64,000 bases of DNA from Nocardioides sp. 503 (GTDB lineage: Bacteria; Actinomycetota; Actinomycetes; Propionibacteriales; Nocardioidaceae). The stretch is taken from positions 1,116,001 through 1,180,000 of the forward strand of contig NZ_SPUI01000002.1 in the NCBI RefSeq assembly GCF_004522095.1, written 5' to 3'. The notes below the pieces were generated by a model. That model did not search any database and was not told where the DNA came from. It worked only from the letters and a program-made list of their open reading frames with translations. A program made the position numbers and the translations under genes. Positions 9,401-15,660 of the stretch are shown one piece after another (within the stretch, counting starts at the first letter, position 1; every line of letters starts with the position of its first letter).

Positions 9401-11282
9401 CGCGTCCGTCGGCTGGCCCGAGGGCTCCGTGGAGCTCCGCGCCGACGGCGTCCTGGTCGAGACGGTCACCGCCTCCTACGGCTACGCCAGCATCCAGCTC
9501 CTGGACGTCCCCACCGGCACGCACCGCTACGTCGCCACGTTCGTCCCGTCCGACGCCCAGCAGTACGCGACCTCGACGTCCACCGCGCAGGTGGTCGAGG
9601 TGGCGGGCACGCCGACCACGACGTACCTGAGCGGCTGGGCGACCGGCAGCACCGTCTCGTTGTACGCCAACGTCTACCCCGACACGGGCACCAGCGCACC
9701 AGCCGGCACCGTGGAGTTCCGCGAAGGCGACCGACTGCTCCAGGCCGTCCCGGTCACCGGCAACGTGGCCCAGCTGCAGGTCCCGAACGTGCTCGGCGGG
9801 ACGCACACCTACACCGCCACCTACGTGCCGAGCGACGGGATCCACGCAGGGTCCGAGGCGTCCGCTCCGACCGTGGTCGACCCCACGCGGACCACGACCG
9901 GCCTGACGGCCTCGGCCGACGGCCGCACCGTCACCCTGGCCTCCGACGTCGACGCCGCGCTCGGCACCCCGACCGGTCGGATCCAGTTCGTGGAGGACGG
10001 GGTCGTCCAGGACACCGTCCAGGTGAAGGCCGGCAAGGCCACGCTGTCCCTCGACGCGGTGCGGGCAGGGCGGCACGGCTACGCCGCCTACTTCGTCGCG
10101 GACGACGAGTCGGTGCACGCCGGCTCCGTCTCGCCGACGAGCACGCTCACCGTGGCGCCGAGCGACACCACGAGTGCCCTCACGGTGTCGGTCGCGGACA
10201 GCACGGTCACCGCCCAGGTCGCCGTGACCAGTCCCTACGAGGTCCCCGAGGGCGTCGTCGTCCTGCGCGAGGGCGGGCTCGACGTCGGCAGCGGGACGGT
10301 GGAGTCCGGCGCCGGCACGGTGACGCTCACCGACGTCCCGCGCGGCAAGCACACCTACGTCGCGCACTTCTTCGCAGCGGCCGGGACGTCGTACCGCGAC
10401 TCTGTCTCGGCATCGCGGGTCGCGCAGGTCGGGGAGCCGGACCCCGAGGCAGCCGCCACCGCGACCGCCCTCGAGGTGGTCGTCACCGGCCGCTCGGTGG
10501 CGCTGAGCGCCCTCGTGACGGCCGGCCAGGTGAAGCCGGCCGGCCAGGTGGTCTTCGCCGAGGACGGTGTCGACCTCGGGGTCCCGGTGGCCGCCACCGG
10601 TGGTGTGTTCCGCCTGCCCGCCAGGCTCGCCACCGCCGGACCGCACACCTACACGGCGCGCTTCGTGCCGGCCGACGCGGCGGCGTACGGCTCGTCGGTC
10701 TCGGCGGGCAAGGTCGTCACGGTCCTGCCCGCGGCCACCACCACGTCGCTGACCGGCTCGGTCAGCGGCACCACGATGTCGTTGAACGCCAAGGTCGCCG
10801 TGGCGGGGGAGCCGGTCGTCGGTGGACAGGTGCAGTTCTTCGAGGGCACCAGGTCGGTCGGCGTGGCGAACCTCGTCGGCGAGCGGGCGACCGTGCTGGT
10901 GACCGGGGTGAGTGTCGGCCGGCACAGCTACACGGCGCGCTACCTGCCGCCCACCGGTGACCACCTGTCGTCGGACTCGGCGGCGGTGTCCCTGACGGTG
11001 GCCCCTGCGGCGTCCCGCACGACGGTCACCGCGCCGAAGAAGGCCAAGCCGGGCGCCCGACCGATGGTGACCGTCAAGGTCCTGCGCGGCGCCGCCCCGG
11101 CGGCCGGCCAGGTCCTGCTGCGCTACGGCACGAAGTCGGTGACGCTGACGCTCCGCAACGGCGCCGCCACCTTCAAGCTGCCCAAGCTCCGCGCCGGCAA
11201 GCTCAAGCTCACCGCGACCTACCGCGGCAACGCCACCACCAAGACCTCCGTCGGTGTGGCGACCGTGGTCGTCAAGCGCTGA
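426..11282 (+). CDS. Giant secreted metzincin-like protease with FnIII and about 30 Ig-like repeats
   Basis: A 3618-residue protein, probably exported. A twin-arginine-free signal peptide spans about residues 1-31, ending VDAA before PALPAS. The head carries HEAGHQLSLSH (His329, Glu330, His333, His339), a metzincin-type zinc site, with a Met-turn candidate PIMG (Met360) 20 residues later. After it come a PPC-like beta domain (about 415-525), an FnIII domain (about 530-625), a second FnIII-like segment and another PPC-like domain. From about residue 860 to the end there are some 29 Ig-like (Big_3_5-type) repeats of 85-95 residues plus a degenerate lysine-rich last one. Each repeat carries variants of GRTVTL, FREG and HTYTATFVP. 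There is no LPXTG motif or C-terminal membrane helix, so cell attachment is unclear. GTG start chosen for AAGGAG six bases upstream. Role inferred: adhesion or extracellular proteolysis. Confidence 0.85.
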   Translation: MRRRTGRRPGAMVVLSLVLGLVAVTAPVDAAPALPASPSALADGVTAARTTAAATAATTRTADDEDGGSGTVPDIDANYGDTSVDLPRPVHGATAIRLLGEQVDEAAALNDLETDELVDLLRTDPTAWLDAEGLVFFKDVAVEPQGDLPVPAAAAPLDQTFLLHSRPGAKRTIFLDFDGGSVSGTSWHAQKPGLPTTQPAWRPSGATSGSFNSTDLAAFQSVYEGVAEDYAAFDVDVTTADPGAAAILRSSLSDEVYGSHVLITPDAVSHDTLCGKVSEGFGCGGVAYLGVFDEARGPGGDGYGYAQPAWVFPQSAAASVKGVTEAASHEAGHQLSLSHDGNQAGVDNYDTGHGAWAPIMGAGYSHPITQWSKGDYASANNREDDVAILGAKLGLRVDEAPSVIVGAPVKPTGAAYISSRTDVDTYLLGTCSGAVSIAANPLSAMPDLDIKLTLLNAAGSVVAAADPASGQTSVSVATGMAASINQTLGSATYYLQVDGVGFGTWANGYDDYGSLGAYTVSTNGCDGAAPTGTPTAPVSVTGTPHASDSTVNLSWAAPASDGGSPVTGYVVTRVGDPTVVQLGPGATSYSWTGLSVSTTYTFRVTALNARGPGPTVSVNATTTNGTIKPGAPQAVSARWLSVAGAAQISYSPPASAGTHAVQQYDVFVDGVFVVSGGSARRSVDVLSSLLTPGTHTLGVAATSFAGQGPVTTVSVEVPARPANDAFAQRTTLSGISGTVTGDNLESSAEVGDPRPPTTRIVAGRASLWYSWTAPQSGLLQLSTGSSVADRDTTLGVYVGTALGSLTEWTGNDDATGKLSSVQLLVTAGTTYSIAVDGFRDIATGVGPFTLSWNFIDDGPKSTTTSLAVVSSGTTVTLSGSVTATYGAPIGYLEYRRGTVILGYGDVNTLTTASTLTVDRQPRGEQTYTARFVPDSPSRFVPSSTSQVHTVVGTPTTTGLQATVDARSVTLAVTVSPASATGYVELYDGNVQVGSGQVTTGTLAVTLTSVTSGEHSYTAVFSPTQSQLYDGSTSPARSVTVEGPPGITPTATSLSGSLDGRTATLTATVRSGSGTPSGSVQLTDAGVVVATAPLTGGTATLTAGDLTKGSHTFRATFVPEDPAVYAASQSSNVVLFAQATVTTTELTASVSGRTATLRATVSPTAAAAGGHVRFMEGGTLAAWAYVTDGVAQVSVSGLATGEHTYVAQFYPIDPTRNDYSSSPARTAIVLANPTTTVLGSAVVDRQVTLSATVTTTLGSPAGSVQFHEDGTLVGTGTVSGGKASVVLDGVTRGDHVYVATFVPTNPADFAGSVSAAHTAVVTAPRTTADLTVAVDGRTVTLASSVSATEGTLDGTVEFREGGTLLGTRPLASGGAELVLRDVGPGPHSYTATFVPSSASHVGSTSPTRTATVFVATATALTATLDARRITLAAEVTGPGSPSGVVRFRDGGVLVGTVTLSGGAATLTLEAVVPGEHTYTATFEATNPDAYGSSTSAPSALVVDRVATTTTLQATATGRTVTLVATVTASSGAPTGTVELRDGASVVATVTLSNGTATRTLSGVAFGPHSYTATFVPSGAVHLGSASASQVTTVLGTTTTTLDGSVSGRTVTLTASVASDGTPAVGRVTFYRGTAPFFAADVVAGTVVATQTNVVPGDYTYTAKFVPTSSANHTASESPATPVTVAKAVSTTTLEAAVSNRTVTLDAAVTVPGGAAAGQVRFREGETVVGTVTLSSGAARLTLSTVAPGAHTYTATFLPSDSVTYAGSVSAERSVEVARIATTTGLAAVVDGRNVTLTAVPATTSGTLTGAVELREGDTLLDTVPLTGGSSVLALSGVTPGQHSYTATFVPTGTTHAGSTSPTRTVTVAAVATVTGLSVQVSGRTVTLDANVTSALGTPAGDLVLRDGTTVVGTVALVDGSATLELRSVVPGAHSYTATFAPSDTVRHGASQSPARVVTVDPIPTTTTLTATYAGGRSLTLEAQVAGDSGTPAGRVVLRDGTTVVGTVDVEDGAASRTLQVSPGEHTYVATFVPSDPVTYGGSASAPRTVTADPYVTSTSLSAAATGGTVALEARTTAGAAGDVVFREGGDVVATVAVTGAAASAMLEDVVPGEHTYTATFVPADPATYAGSVSPERTVRVKSPSATALSARVAGRTVTLTADVTTDGSAAGEVVFREGDTVLGAVPVADAAASLAVEGVTPGEHRYRATFVPASADAVSGSVSPVASATVDPFATSTALGASAEGRTVTLDVEVTSADGTPTGAVELRQGDTLLDTVTLADGAATLDVADVAPGEHAYTATYVPADAVAFAGSTSAERTVTVAPVATQTTLTASAEGRTVTLAAEVTSGYGSPAGAVVLREGSTVLGTVELEDGEAALELTDVHPGEHTYTATFAPSAPATHAASTSSAQTVAVGAIATETSLTAAAEVRTVALTAEVTADGGSPAGDVVFREGDEVVGRAALEDGVASLELTDVAPGAHAYTATFVPADEVRHGGSVSAERHVVVDPIATQTELSAAADARTVTLSAEVTAADGSPAGDVVFREGDEVVGRATLEDGVASLELTDVAPGAHAYTATFVPADEVRQGGSVSAERRVVVDPIATQTELSAAADARTVTLSAEVTAAGGSPAGDVVFREGDEVVARATLEEGTASLELTGVALGQHVYTATFVPADEVRHGGSVSAERRVVVDLIVTTTTLDAGVDVRRVVLSARVDGARGTPVGDVVFREGDQVVGTSPVEDGAASVELTAATPGQHAYTATFVPADESPFAGSVSAERSVVVEPIVTTTELTLTARAQTVTLDVRVAGASGSPSGDVVLRQGDTVLATLPLTAGGVTFDRTDLDPGEHLFSATFEPSDPATYAGSSSGEQGITLGAVATTTALKAVVDERTVTLTATVSAQRGTPQGWVVFVQDGQEVAYEQLTGDGTASTTRLAVTPGEHVYAARFVFPETMHAESTSPERTVTVSDAAVRTTTRLEASVSGHTVSLTAQVDASVGWPEGSVELRADGVLVETVTASYGYASIQLLDVPTGTHRYVATFVPSDAQQYATSTSTAQVVEVAGTPTTTYLSGWATGSTVSLYANVYPDTGTSAPAGTVEFREGDRLLQAVPVTGNVAQLQVPNVLGGTHTYTATYVPSDGIHAGSEASAPTVVDPTRTTTGLTASADGRTVTLASDVDAALGTPTGRIQFVEDGVVQDTVQVKAGKATLSLDAVRAGRHGYAAYFVADDESVHAGSVSPTSTLTVAPSDTTSALTVSVADSTVTAQVAVTSPYEVPEGVVVLREGGLDVGSGTVESGAGTVTLTDVPRGKHTYVAHFFAAAGTSYRDSVSASRVAQVGEPDPEAAATATALEVVVTGRSVALSALVTAGQVKPAGQVVFAEDGVDLGVPVAATGGVFRLPARLATAGPHTYTARFVPADAAAYGSSVSAGKVVTVLPAATTTSLTGSVSGTTMSLNAKVAVAGEPVVGGQVQFFEGTRSVGVANLVGERATVLVTGVSVGRHSYTARYLPPTGDHLSSDSAAVSLTVAPAASRTTVTAPKKAKPGARPMVTVKVLRGAAPAAGQVLLRYGTKSVTLTLRNGAATFKLPKLRAGKLKLTATYRGNATTKTSVGVATVVVKR
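7671..8498 (+). repeat. Three adjacent 276-bp near-identical repeats inside the giant gene
   Basis: Ig-like repeats 18, 19 and 20 begin at 7671, 7947 and 8223 with an exact 276-bp (92-codon) period. They share long stretches of identical DNA, for example around ACCGCGACGTTCGTGCCCGC. Repeats elsewhere in the gene are alike only at the protein level. This points to recent tandem duplication or gene conversion, and to possible copy-number variation between strains. Confidence 0.85.
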
Positions 11283-11287
11283 GCCCC

Positions 11288-11352
11288 CTGCGGTTTGGTC
11301 ACCAACCGCACGTTTTGGCCCCGATCATCTGCGGTTTGTGACCAAACCGCAG
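11288..11352. repeat. Dispersed 65-bp inverted repeat, copy 3
   Basis: Lies 5 nt after the giant gene stop and 43 nt before the stop of the convergent sulfotransferase gene. The left arm is canonical. The right arm has the TGCGGTTTGTGACC allele, so the inner bases do not pair perfectly while the 15-bp outer arms do. Inferred bidirectional terminator. Confidence 0.9.
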
Positions 11353-11395
11353 GTGGTCGGGGCGACGCGCTGGGGCGCTCGACAAGTGTGTCCGG

Positions 11396-12037
11396 CTAGG
11401 CCGACGTGCCGGGGAGCGCGTAGCCGAGCTCCTCGTAGTCGCGCGCGTAAAACTCCGTGAGCCGTTCGAGGAGCGACGGCGACAGCTCCACGGCCGAGCT
11501 CGGCACGCCGGCCCGCTTGGAGCTGTGCATGGCGTGGGGGATCTTGGGGTCGAGGCCCAGCTGGAGCCGGGTGTTGAGGTCCGTCATGACCGCCTCCATG
11601 CCGTCCTCGAGGCGGTGCACGGTGACCCCCTCGAGCAGGAACTCGTGCTGCGGGCGCAGGTGGTTGTCGAAGATGTAGGGATTGGTGCGGTAGCGGGTGA
11701 ACGCCCGGTCGGCCCAGGCCTCGACCGAGGCCGCGTCGGTGCGCGGGTCCTTGGTGTTGCGCATCAGGTACTCCGAGCGGAAGCGCGCCACCGGGTCGCG
11801 CACGATCATGAACCCGCCCGCGAGCCTCGAGACGTCGAGGAGCTCGCGCAGCAGGTCGGCCTGGTAGTGCTGCGGCGAGCACCGGCGCAGCGGGAACAGG
11901 TCGCCGCCGGTCGTGCGGGTCTCCAGGAAGTACGTCGTCCAGCCCGAGCGCTTGAAGATCCGCTCGATCGTGCTGCCCCCGGTCTTGGGGACGTGGACGA
12001 ACAGGACGTTGCGTCCCTCGCGGCTGAAGATCGGCAT
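11396..12037 (-). CDS. Sulfotransferase family 2-like protein
   Basis: A 213-residue protein. The N-terminal HVPKTGGSTIERIF is the 5'-phosphosulfate-binding loop of PAPS-dependent sulfotransferases. IVRDPVARFRSEY near residue 80 is the 3'-phosphate-binding motif. The enzyme would transfer sulfate from PAPS to a glycan or small acceptor; the acceptor cannot be told from sequence. It converges on the giant surface-protein gene, so modification of surface glycans is possible but only conjecture. A TAGGCT box lies about 98 nt upstream, implying a leader. The ribosome-binding site is weak, so the start is moderately sure. Confidence 0.75.
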   Translation of the reverse strand: MPIFSREGRNVLFVHVPKTGGSTIERIFKRSGWTTYFLETRTTGGDLFPLRRCSPQHYQADLLRELLDVSRLAGGFMIVRDPVARFRSEYLMRNTKDPRTDAASVEAWADRAFTRYRTNPYIFDNHLRPQHEFLLEGVTVHRLEDGMEAVMTDLNTRLQLGLDPKIPHAMHSSKRAGVPSSAVELSPSLLERLTEFYARDYEELGYALPGTSA

Positions 12038-12134
12038 CGGTCAGTGAGTCCTGGACGGGACCGGGCGGGCCTGCTGCAGCGGTGACACGGTGGTCCTCTC
12101 GTGGCGACGTGCTCGCGGTTTCGCGTGGCGCCAG

Positions 12135-12140
12135 AGCCTA
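12135..12140 (-). promoter_or_regulatory. Putative -10 box (TAGGCT) of the sulfotransferase gene
   Basis: On the minus strand this reads TAGGCT within GTTGTAGGCTCTGG. It lies about 98 nt before the ATG at 12037, so a leader of roughly 90 nt would result, unlike the leaderless genes nearby. Confidence 0.35.
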
Positions 12141-12212
12141 CAACGCGCGACCGGGCCCTCGTGAGCCGGTCGCCCGCCCTCTGATCCGCCCGCGCCGGTG
12201 CGTCCCCACCCC

Positions 12213-12277
12213 GTGCGGTTTGGTCACCAACCGCAGGTTCTCGGGCCCGAAACGTGCGGTTGGTGACCAAACCGCAG
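12213..12277. repeat. Dispersed 65-bp inverted repeat, copy 4
   Basis: Lies 23 nt beyond the stop of the deformylase gene (minus strand) and upstream of the co-directional sulfotransferase gene. The outermost left base is G instead of C; the arms otherwise match. It would end the def transcript. Confidence 0.9.
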
Positions 12278-12300
12278 GGGTACGGGACCCGACGACGCCC

Positions 12301-12894
12301 TCAGGCCGGCCAGCCGACCGGGTAGTCCTCGGCGAGCTTGTCGTGCTGCTTCTGCAGGCGCTTGCGCAGCTTGGTGGGGAGCCGGTCGCCGAAGACGGTG
12401 CCGAGGGTGTGGTCGGTCTCGTGCTGGAGGCAGCGCGCGAGCATGCCGTCGCCGGAGAAGGTGACCGGGGACCCGTCGAGGCCGGTGCCGGTCACCGTGG
12501 CGGTGTCGGGGCGACCCAGCTCGACGAAGGCGCCCGGGAAGGACAGGCAGCCCTCGTCGGCCTCGTCGAGGAGCCGGTCGCGGCCCTCGGGCAGCGTGAG
12601 GACCGGGTTGCAGACCACGCCGACCGTGCGCTGGCCGGACTCGTCGTGGCAGTCGAAGACGAACATCGCGACGTTCTCGCCGATCTGGCACGCCGCCAGC
12701 CCGACGCCGTCGGCGGCGTACATGGTGGCGACCATGTCGGCGGCGAGGGCCGTCAGCGCGTCGTCGTACGCCGTCACGAGCGCCTGCGGGCGGTGCATGA
12801 CGGGCGTGCCCCACCGGGTGATCGGCCGGACCGTGCCGCCGGTGGGCAGCGGGCCGTGGGGGGCGAGGGGCGCGGGGGAGGGCTGGTCGGGCAC
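12301..12894 (-). CDS. def: Peptide deformylase
   Basis: A 197-residue metalloenzyme that removes the formyl group from the initiator Met of new proteins. All three family motifs are present: GVGLAACQIG (about 63-72), EGCLSFPG (114-121, metal-binding Cys) and QHETDH (157-162, two metal His and the catalytic Glu). The N-terminal 20 residues are Pro-rich and variable. The GTG start is preceded on its strand by TAGGAT with a 6-nt gap, so the mRNA is probably leaderless. Confidence 0.95.
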   Translation of the reverse strand: MPDQPSPAPLAPHGPLPTGGTVRPITRWGTPVMHRPQALVTAYDDALTALAADMVATMYAADGVGLAACQIGENVAMFVFDCHDESGQRTVGVVCNPVLTLPEGRDRLLDEADEGCLSFPGAFVELGRPDTATVTGTGLDGSPVTFSGDGMLARCLQHETDHTLGTVFGDRLPTKLRKRLQKQHDKLAEDYPVGWPA

Positions 12895-12976
12895 GGGAAG
12901 ATCCTAGGACCGTGCCGAACGGGCGCCGGGGACGGGCCGACGTGACCCGGCCCACCCGAGCCGCTGTAGCCCGGAG

Positions 12977-12993
12977 TGTAACTCCGAGTTACA
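12977..12993. promoter_or_regulatory. TetR-type operator overlapping a leaderless promoter
   Basis: TGTAACTCCGAGTTACA is a 17-bp dyad with perfect 8-bp arms around one central base. Its right arm overlaps TACATT (12990-12995), a good -10 box 6 nt before the ATG at 13002. A bound repressor would cover the -10 region. Such dyads are typical of TetR-family regulators of fatty-acid genes. No TetR gene lies in the window, so the regulator is unknown. Confidence 0.7.
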
Positions 12994-13001
12994 TTATCTC
13001 C

Positions 13002-14366
13002 ATGTCCCTCCTCCAGAGTCTGCGCCCCGGCGGGCGGCACGGTGTCCCCAGCACGGAGTCCCGCGACCCGATCGGCTACCTCGTCGCCGGGCTCAACCGG
13101 CTGGCGCAGAGCGACCTGCTCGACCGGGTCGGTCTGCGCAGGCCCGCCGAGCAGGCCGTCTTCACGGCCACGCGCAGTGGCTTCAAGACCATCACCGCCG
13201 CGAGCCGCACCTTCTCCGCCGCCGGCACGAAGGACCAGCAGGGCGTGCGCGTCGCGCCGGCGCGGACCAAGGGCGTCTTCGACCTCACTCCGACCGAGGA
13301 CGAGCAGATGCTCGTGGACGTGGTGCGCGAGCTCGCCGAGGAGGTCGTCCGTCCCGCCGCGGCCAAGGCCGACGAGGCGTGCCTGGCGCCCGAGGCCGTG
13401 CTGGCGGCGAGCCTCGAGGTCGGGCTGCCCCTCCTGGGCGTGCCCGAGGCGCTGGGTGGGATCTCCGAGGAGCGCTCGGCCATGGCCGGCACCCTCGTGG
13501 CCGAGGCCCTCGCCCACGGCGACATGGGCCTCGCGGTCGCCGCGCTGGCGCCCGGCTCGGTGGCCACCGCGCTGGGGCTCTGGGGCACCGATGCCCAGCA
13601 GCAGACCTACCTGCCGGCGTTCACCGGCACCGACGTGCCGGCCGCCGCCCTGGCCCTCAACGAGCCGACGGTGCTCTTCGACGTGCTGGAGCCCGCGACC
13701 ACCGCGACCCGCACCGCCGACGGCTTCGTCCTCGACGGCGTCAAGAGCCTGGTCCCGCAGGGCGCCCAGGCCGAGCTCTTCGTGGTCGGCGCCTCGCTCG
13801 AGGGGCGCCCCGTGCTCTTCCTGGTCGAGTCGTCCACGCCCGGGCTGCGGGTCGAGGCCGACCCCGGCATGGGCGTGCGCGCGGCGTCCCTGACCCGGCT
13901 GACTCTGAGTGGCGCCGCCGTCCCGGCCGACGCGGTCCTGGGCGACACCGACGGCACCGCCTACCTCGAGTGCGTGCGCCTCTCCCGGCTCGCGTGGTGC
14001 GCCCTGGCGGTCGGCACCGGCCAGGCCGTCCTCGACTACGTCACCCCCTACGTCAAGGAGCGTCACGCGTTCGGCGAGCCGATCGCCCACCGCCAGTCGG
14101 TGGCGTTCATGGTCGCCAACATCGCGATCGAGCTGCAGGCCATGCGCCTGGTGACCTACAAGGCTGCCTCGCGCGCCGCTGCCGGCAAGGACTTCGCCCG
14201 CGAGGTCGCGCTGGCCCGCAAGCTGTGTGCCGACAAGGGCATGCAGATCGGCCTCGACGGCGTCCAGCTGCTCGGCGGCCACGGCTTCGTCAAGGAACAC
14301 CCCGTCGAGCGCTGGTACCGCGACCTCCGCGCGGTCGGCGTCATGGAAGGAAGCGTGCTGGTCTGA
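13002..14366 (+). CDS. Acyl-CoA dehydrogenase, FadE24-like
   Basis: A 454-residue FAD-dependent acyl-CoA dehydrogenase. A basic extension of about 95 residues precedes the usual N-terminal helical domain (DLTPTEDEQMLVDVVREL). The C-terminal helical domain holds LLGGHGFVKEHPVERWYRD and ends in VMEGS. It should catalyse the first step of beta-oxidation of an acyl-CoA whose identity is unknown. Its stop overlaps the ATG of a second dehydrogenase by one base, so the two probably form a heteromeric enzyme. From memory, length and order resemble mycobacterial FadE24/FadE23 (Rv3139/Rv3140). The ATG at 13002 is preferred to the upstream GTG at 12912 because the promoter and operator lie between them. 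Confidence 0.85.
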   Translation: MSLLQSLRPGGRHGVPSTESRDPIGYLVAGLNRLAQSDLLDRVGLRRPAEQAVFTATRSGFKTITAASRTFSAAGTKDQQGVRVAPARTKGVFDLTPTEDEQMLVDVVRELAEEVVRPAAAKADEACLAPEAVLAASLEVGLPLLGVPEALGGISEERSAMAGTLVAEALAHGDMGLAVAALAPGSVATALGLWGTDAQQQTYLPAFTGTDVPAAALALNEPTVLFDVLEPATTATRTADGFVLDGVKSLVPQGAQAELFVVGASLEGRPVLFLVESSTPGLRVEADPGMGVRAASLTRLTLSGAAVPADAVLGDTDGTAYLECVRLSRLAWCALAVGTGQAVLDYVTPYVKERHAFGEPIAHRQSVAFMVANIAIELQAMRLVTYKAASRAAAGKDFAREVALARKLCADKGMQIGLDGVQLLGGHGFVKEHPVERWYRDLRAVGVMEGSVLV

Positions 14367-15580
14367 TGCCCATCAACCTCGACGACCCGAAGAAGTTCCG
14401 TCCGCTGGTGGGCCAGGCCCACCAGGTCGCGATGAACATGCTGCGCCCCATCTCGCGCAAGTACGACCGCGCCGAGCACGAGTACCCCCACGAGCTCGAC
14501 ATGCTGGCCGCGATGATCGACGGCCTGGCCGAGTCCGGCGCCAGCGAGGGCGCGGGTGCCGCCGGCGTACGCCGCGAGGAGACCGAGGCCGACGCCTCGG
14601 TCAAGAACGGCACCAACCTCGCCTCGGTCATGTCCATCGCCGAGATGTGCTGGGGCGACGTGGGCCTGCTCCTCTCGATGCCCCGCCAGGGCCTGGGCAA
14701 CTCCGCCATCGCCTCGGTGGCCGACGAGGAGCAGCAACAGCGCTTCGCGGGGGTCTGGGCCGGCATGGCGATCACCGAGCCCGGGGTCGGCTCCGACTCG
14801 GCCAACATCAAGACCACCGCCACCCTCGACGGCGACCACTACGTGCTCAACGGCGAGAAGATCTACGTCACCTCCGGCGACCGCGCCGACCACATCGTCG
14901 TGTGGGCCACGCTCGACCGGAGCCTGGGGCGCGCCGCGATCAAGTCCTTCGTGGTCCCCAAGGGCACTCCGGGCATGCGCGTCGACCGGCTCGAGCACAA
15001 GCTCGGGATCCGCGCCTCCGACACCGCGACGATCATCTTCGAGGACTGCCGGGTGCCGGCCGAGAACCTCCTCGGCTCCCCGGACGTCGACACCAAGCAG
15101 GGCTTCGCCGGCGCCATGGCGACCTTCGACAACACCCGACCGCTCGTCGCCGCCATGGCGGTGGGGTGCGCGCGGGCGTCGCTCGACCTCACCCGCGACC
15201 TGCTGGCCCAGGCGGGGGTGGCGGTCGACTACGACCGTCCCGCGCAGAACCAGTCGGCAGCGGCGTCCCGGCTCCTGCAGATGGAGGCCGACTGGGAGGC
15301 CGCCTACCTGCTGATGCTCCAGGCCGCCTGGCTGGCCGACAACCGGCAGCCCAACTCGCTCGAGGCGTCGATGGCCAAGGCGAAGGCGGGGCGGGTCGGC
15401 TCCGACATCACCCTCGGCTGCGTCGAGCTGGCTGGGTCCGTGGGCTACAGCGAGTCCGAGCTGCTCGAGAAGTGGGCGCGCGACTCCAAGATCCTCGACA
15501 TCTTCGAGGGCACCCAGCAGATCCAGCAACTGATCGTCGCGCGGCGGGTGCTGGGCCTCTCGAGCGCCGAGTTGAAGTAG
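14366..15580 (+). CDS. Acyl-CoA dehydrogenase, FadE23-like
   Basis: A 404-residue acyl-CoA dehydrogenase. Residues include the flavin-side segments MAITEPGVGSDSANIKT and VTSGDRADHIVVWATL. The C-terminus has ILDIFEGTQQIQQLIVARRV, whose Glu in FEGT sits where the catalytic base of many family members lies. The start overlaps the previous stop (TGATG), so the two are translationally coupled and are controlled by the operator at 12977. Likely an alpha2beta2-type partner of the upstream gene; this is inferred from pairing and family precedent. Confidence 0.88.
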   Translation: MPINLDDPKKFRPLVGQAHQVAMNMLRPISRKYDRAEHEYPHELDMLAAMIDGLAESGASEGAGAAGVRREETEADASVKNGTNLASVMSIAEMCWGDVGLLLSMPRQGLGNSAIASVADEEQQQRFAGVWAGMAITEPGVGSDSANIKTTATLDGDHYVLNGEKIYVTSGDRADHIVVWATLDRSLGRAAIKSFVVPKGTPGMRVDRLEHKLGIRASDTATIIFEDCRVPAENLLGSPDVDTKQGFAGAMATFDNTRPLVAAMAVGCARASLDLTRDLLAQAGVAVDYDRPAQNQSAAASRLLQMEADWEAAYLLMLQAAWLADNRQPNSLEASMAKAKAGRVGSDITLGCVELAGSVGYSESELLEKWARDSKILDIFEGTQQIQQLIVARRVLGLSSAELK

Positions 15581-15604
15581 CGCTCGAGCCCCCTTGTACG
15601 ACGA

Positions 15605-15636
15605 ACGGCGGCGGACCCTGGGGGGGCCGCCGCCGT
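15605..15636. terminator. GC hairpin terminator between convergent genes
   Basis: A perfect 10-bp stem (ACGGCGGCGG with CCGCCGCCGT) around a 12-nt loop starts 24 nt after the fadE23-like stop and ends 25 nt before the stop of the minus-strand neighbour. There is no U-tract. This is one of the few convergent junctions here that lacks the 65-bp repeat, and a plain hairpin takes its place. Confidence 0.65.
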
Positions 15637-15660
15637 GCTGTCGTGCTCAGGAGCGAGGAG

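Noticed and set aside
8949..10964. 671-codon open frame antisense to the Ig repeats, and similar ones at 1608-3467, 3498-5438, 5451-7034 and 7062-8690
   Set aside because: They mirror the repeat structure of the sense gene and are rich in Arg/Gly/Asp/Val without domains; typical third-position GC shadows.
15594..15660. Small plus-strand genes opposite the H1-like gene (15594-15812, 15635-16876)
   Set aside because: Antisense frames of a repetitive Lys/Ala gene that read as Phe/Ala/Gly repeats; no start signals and no family.
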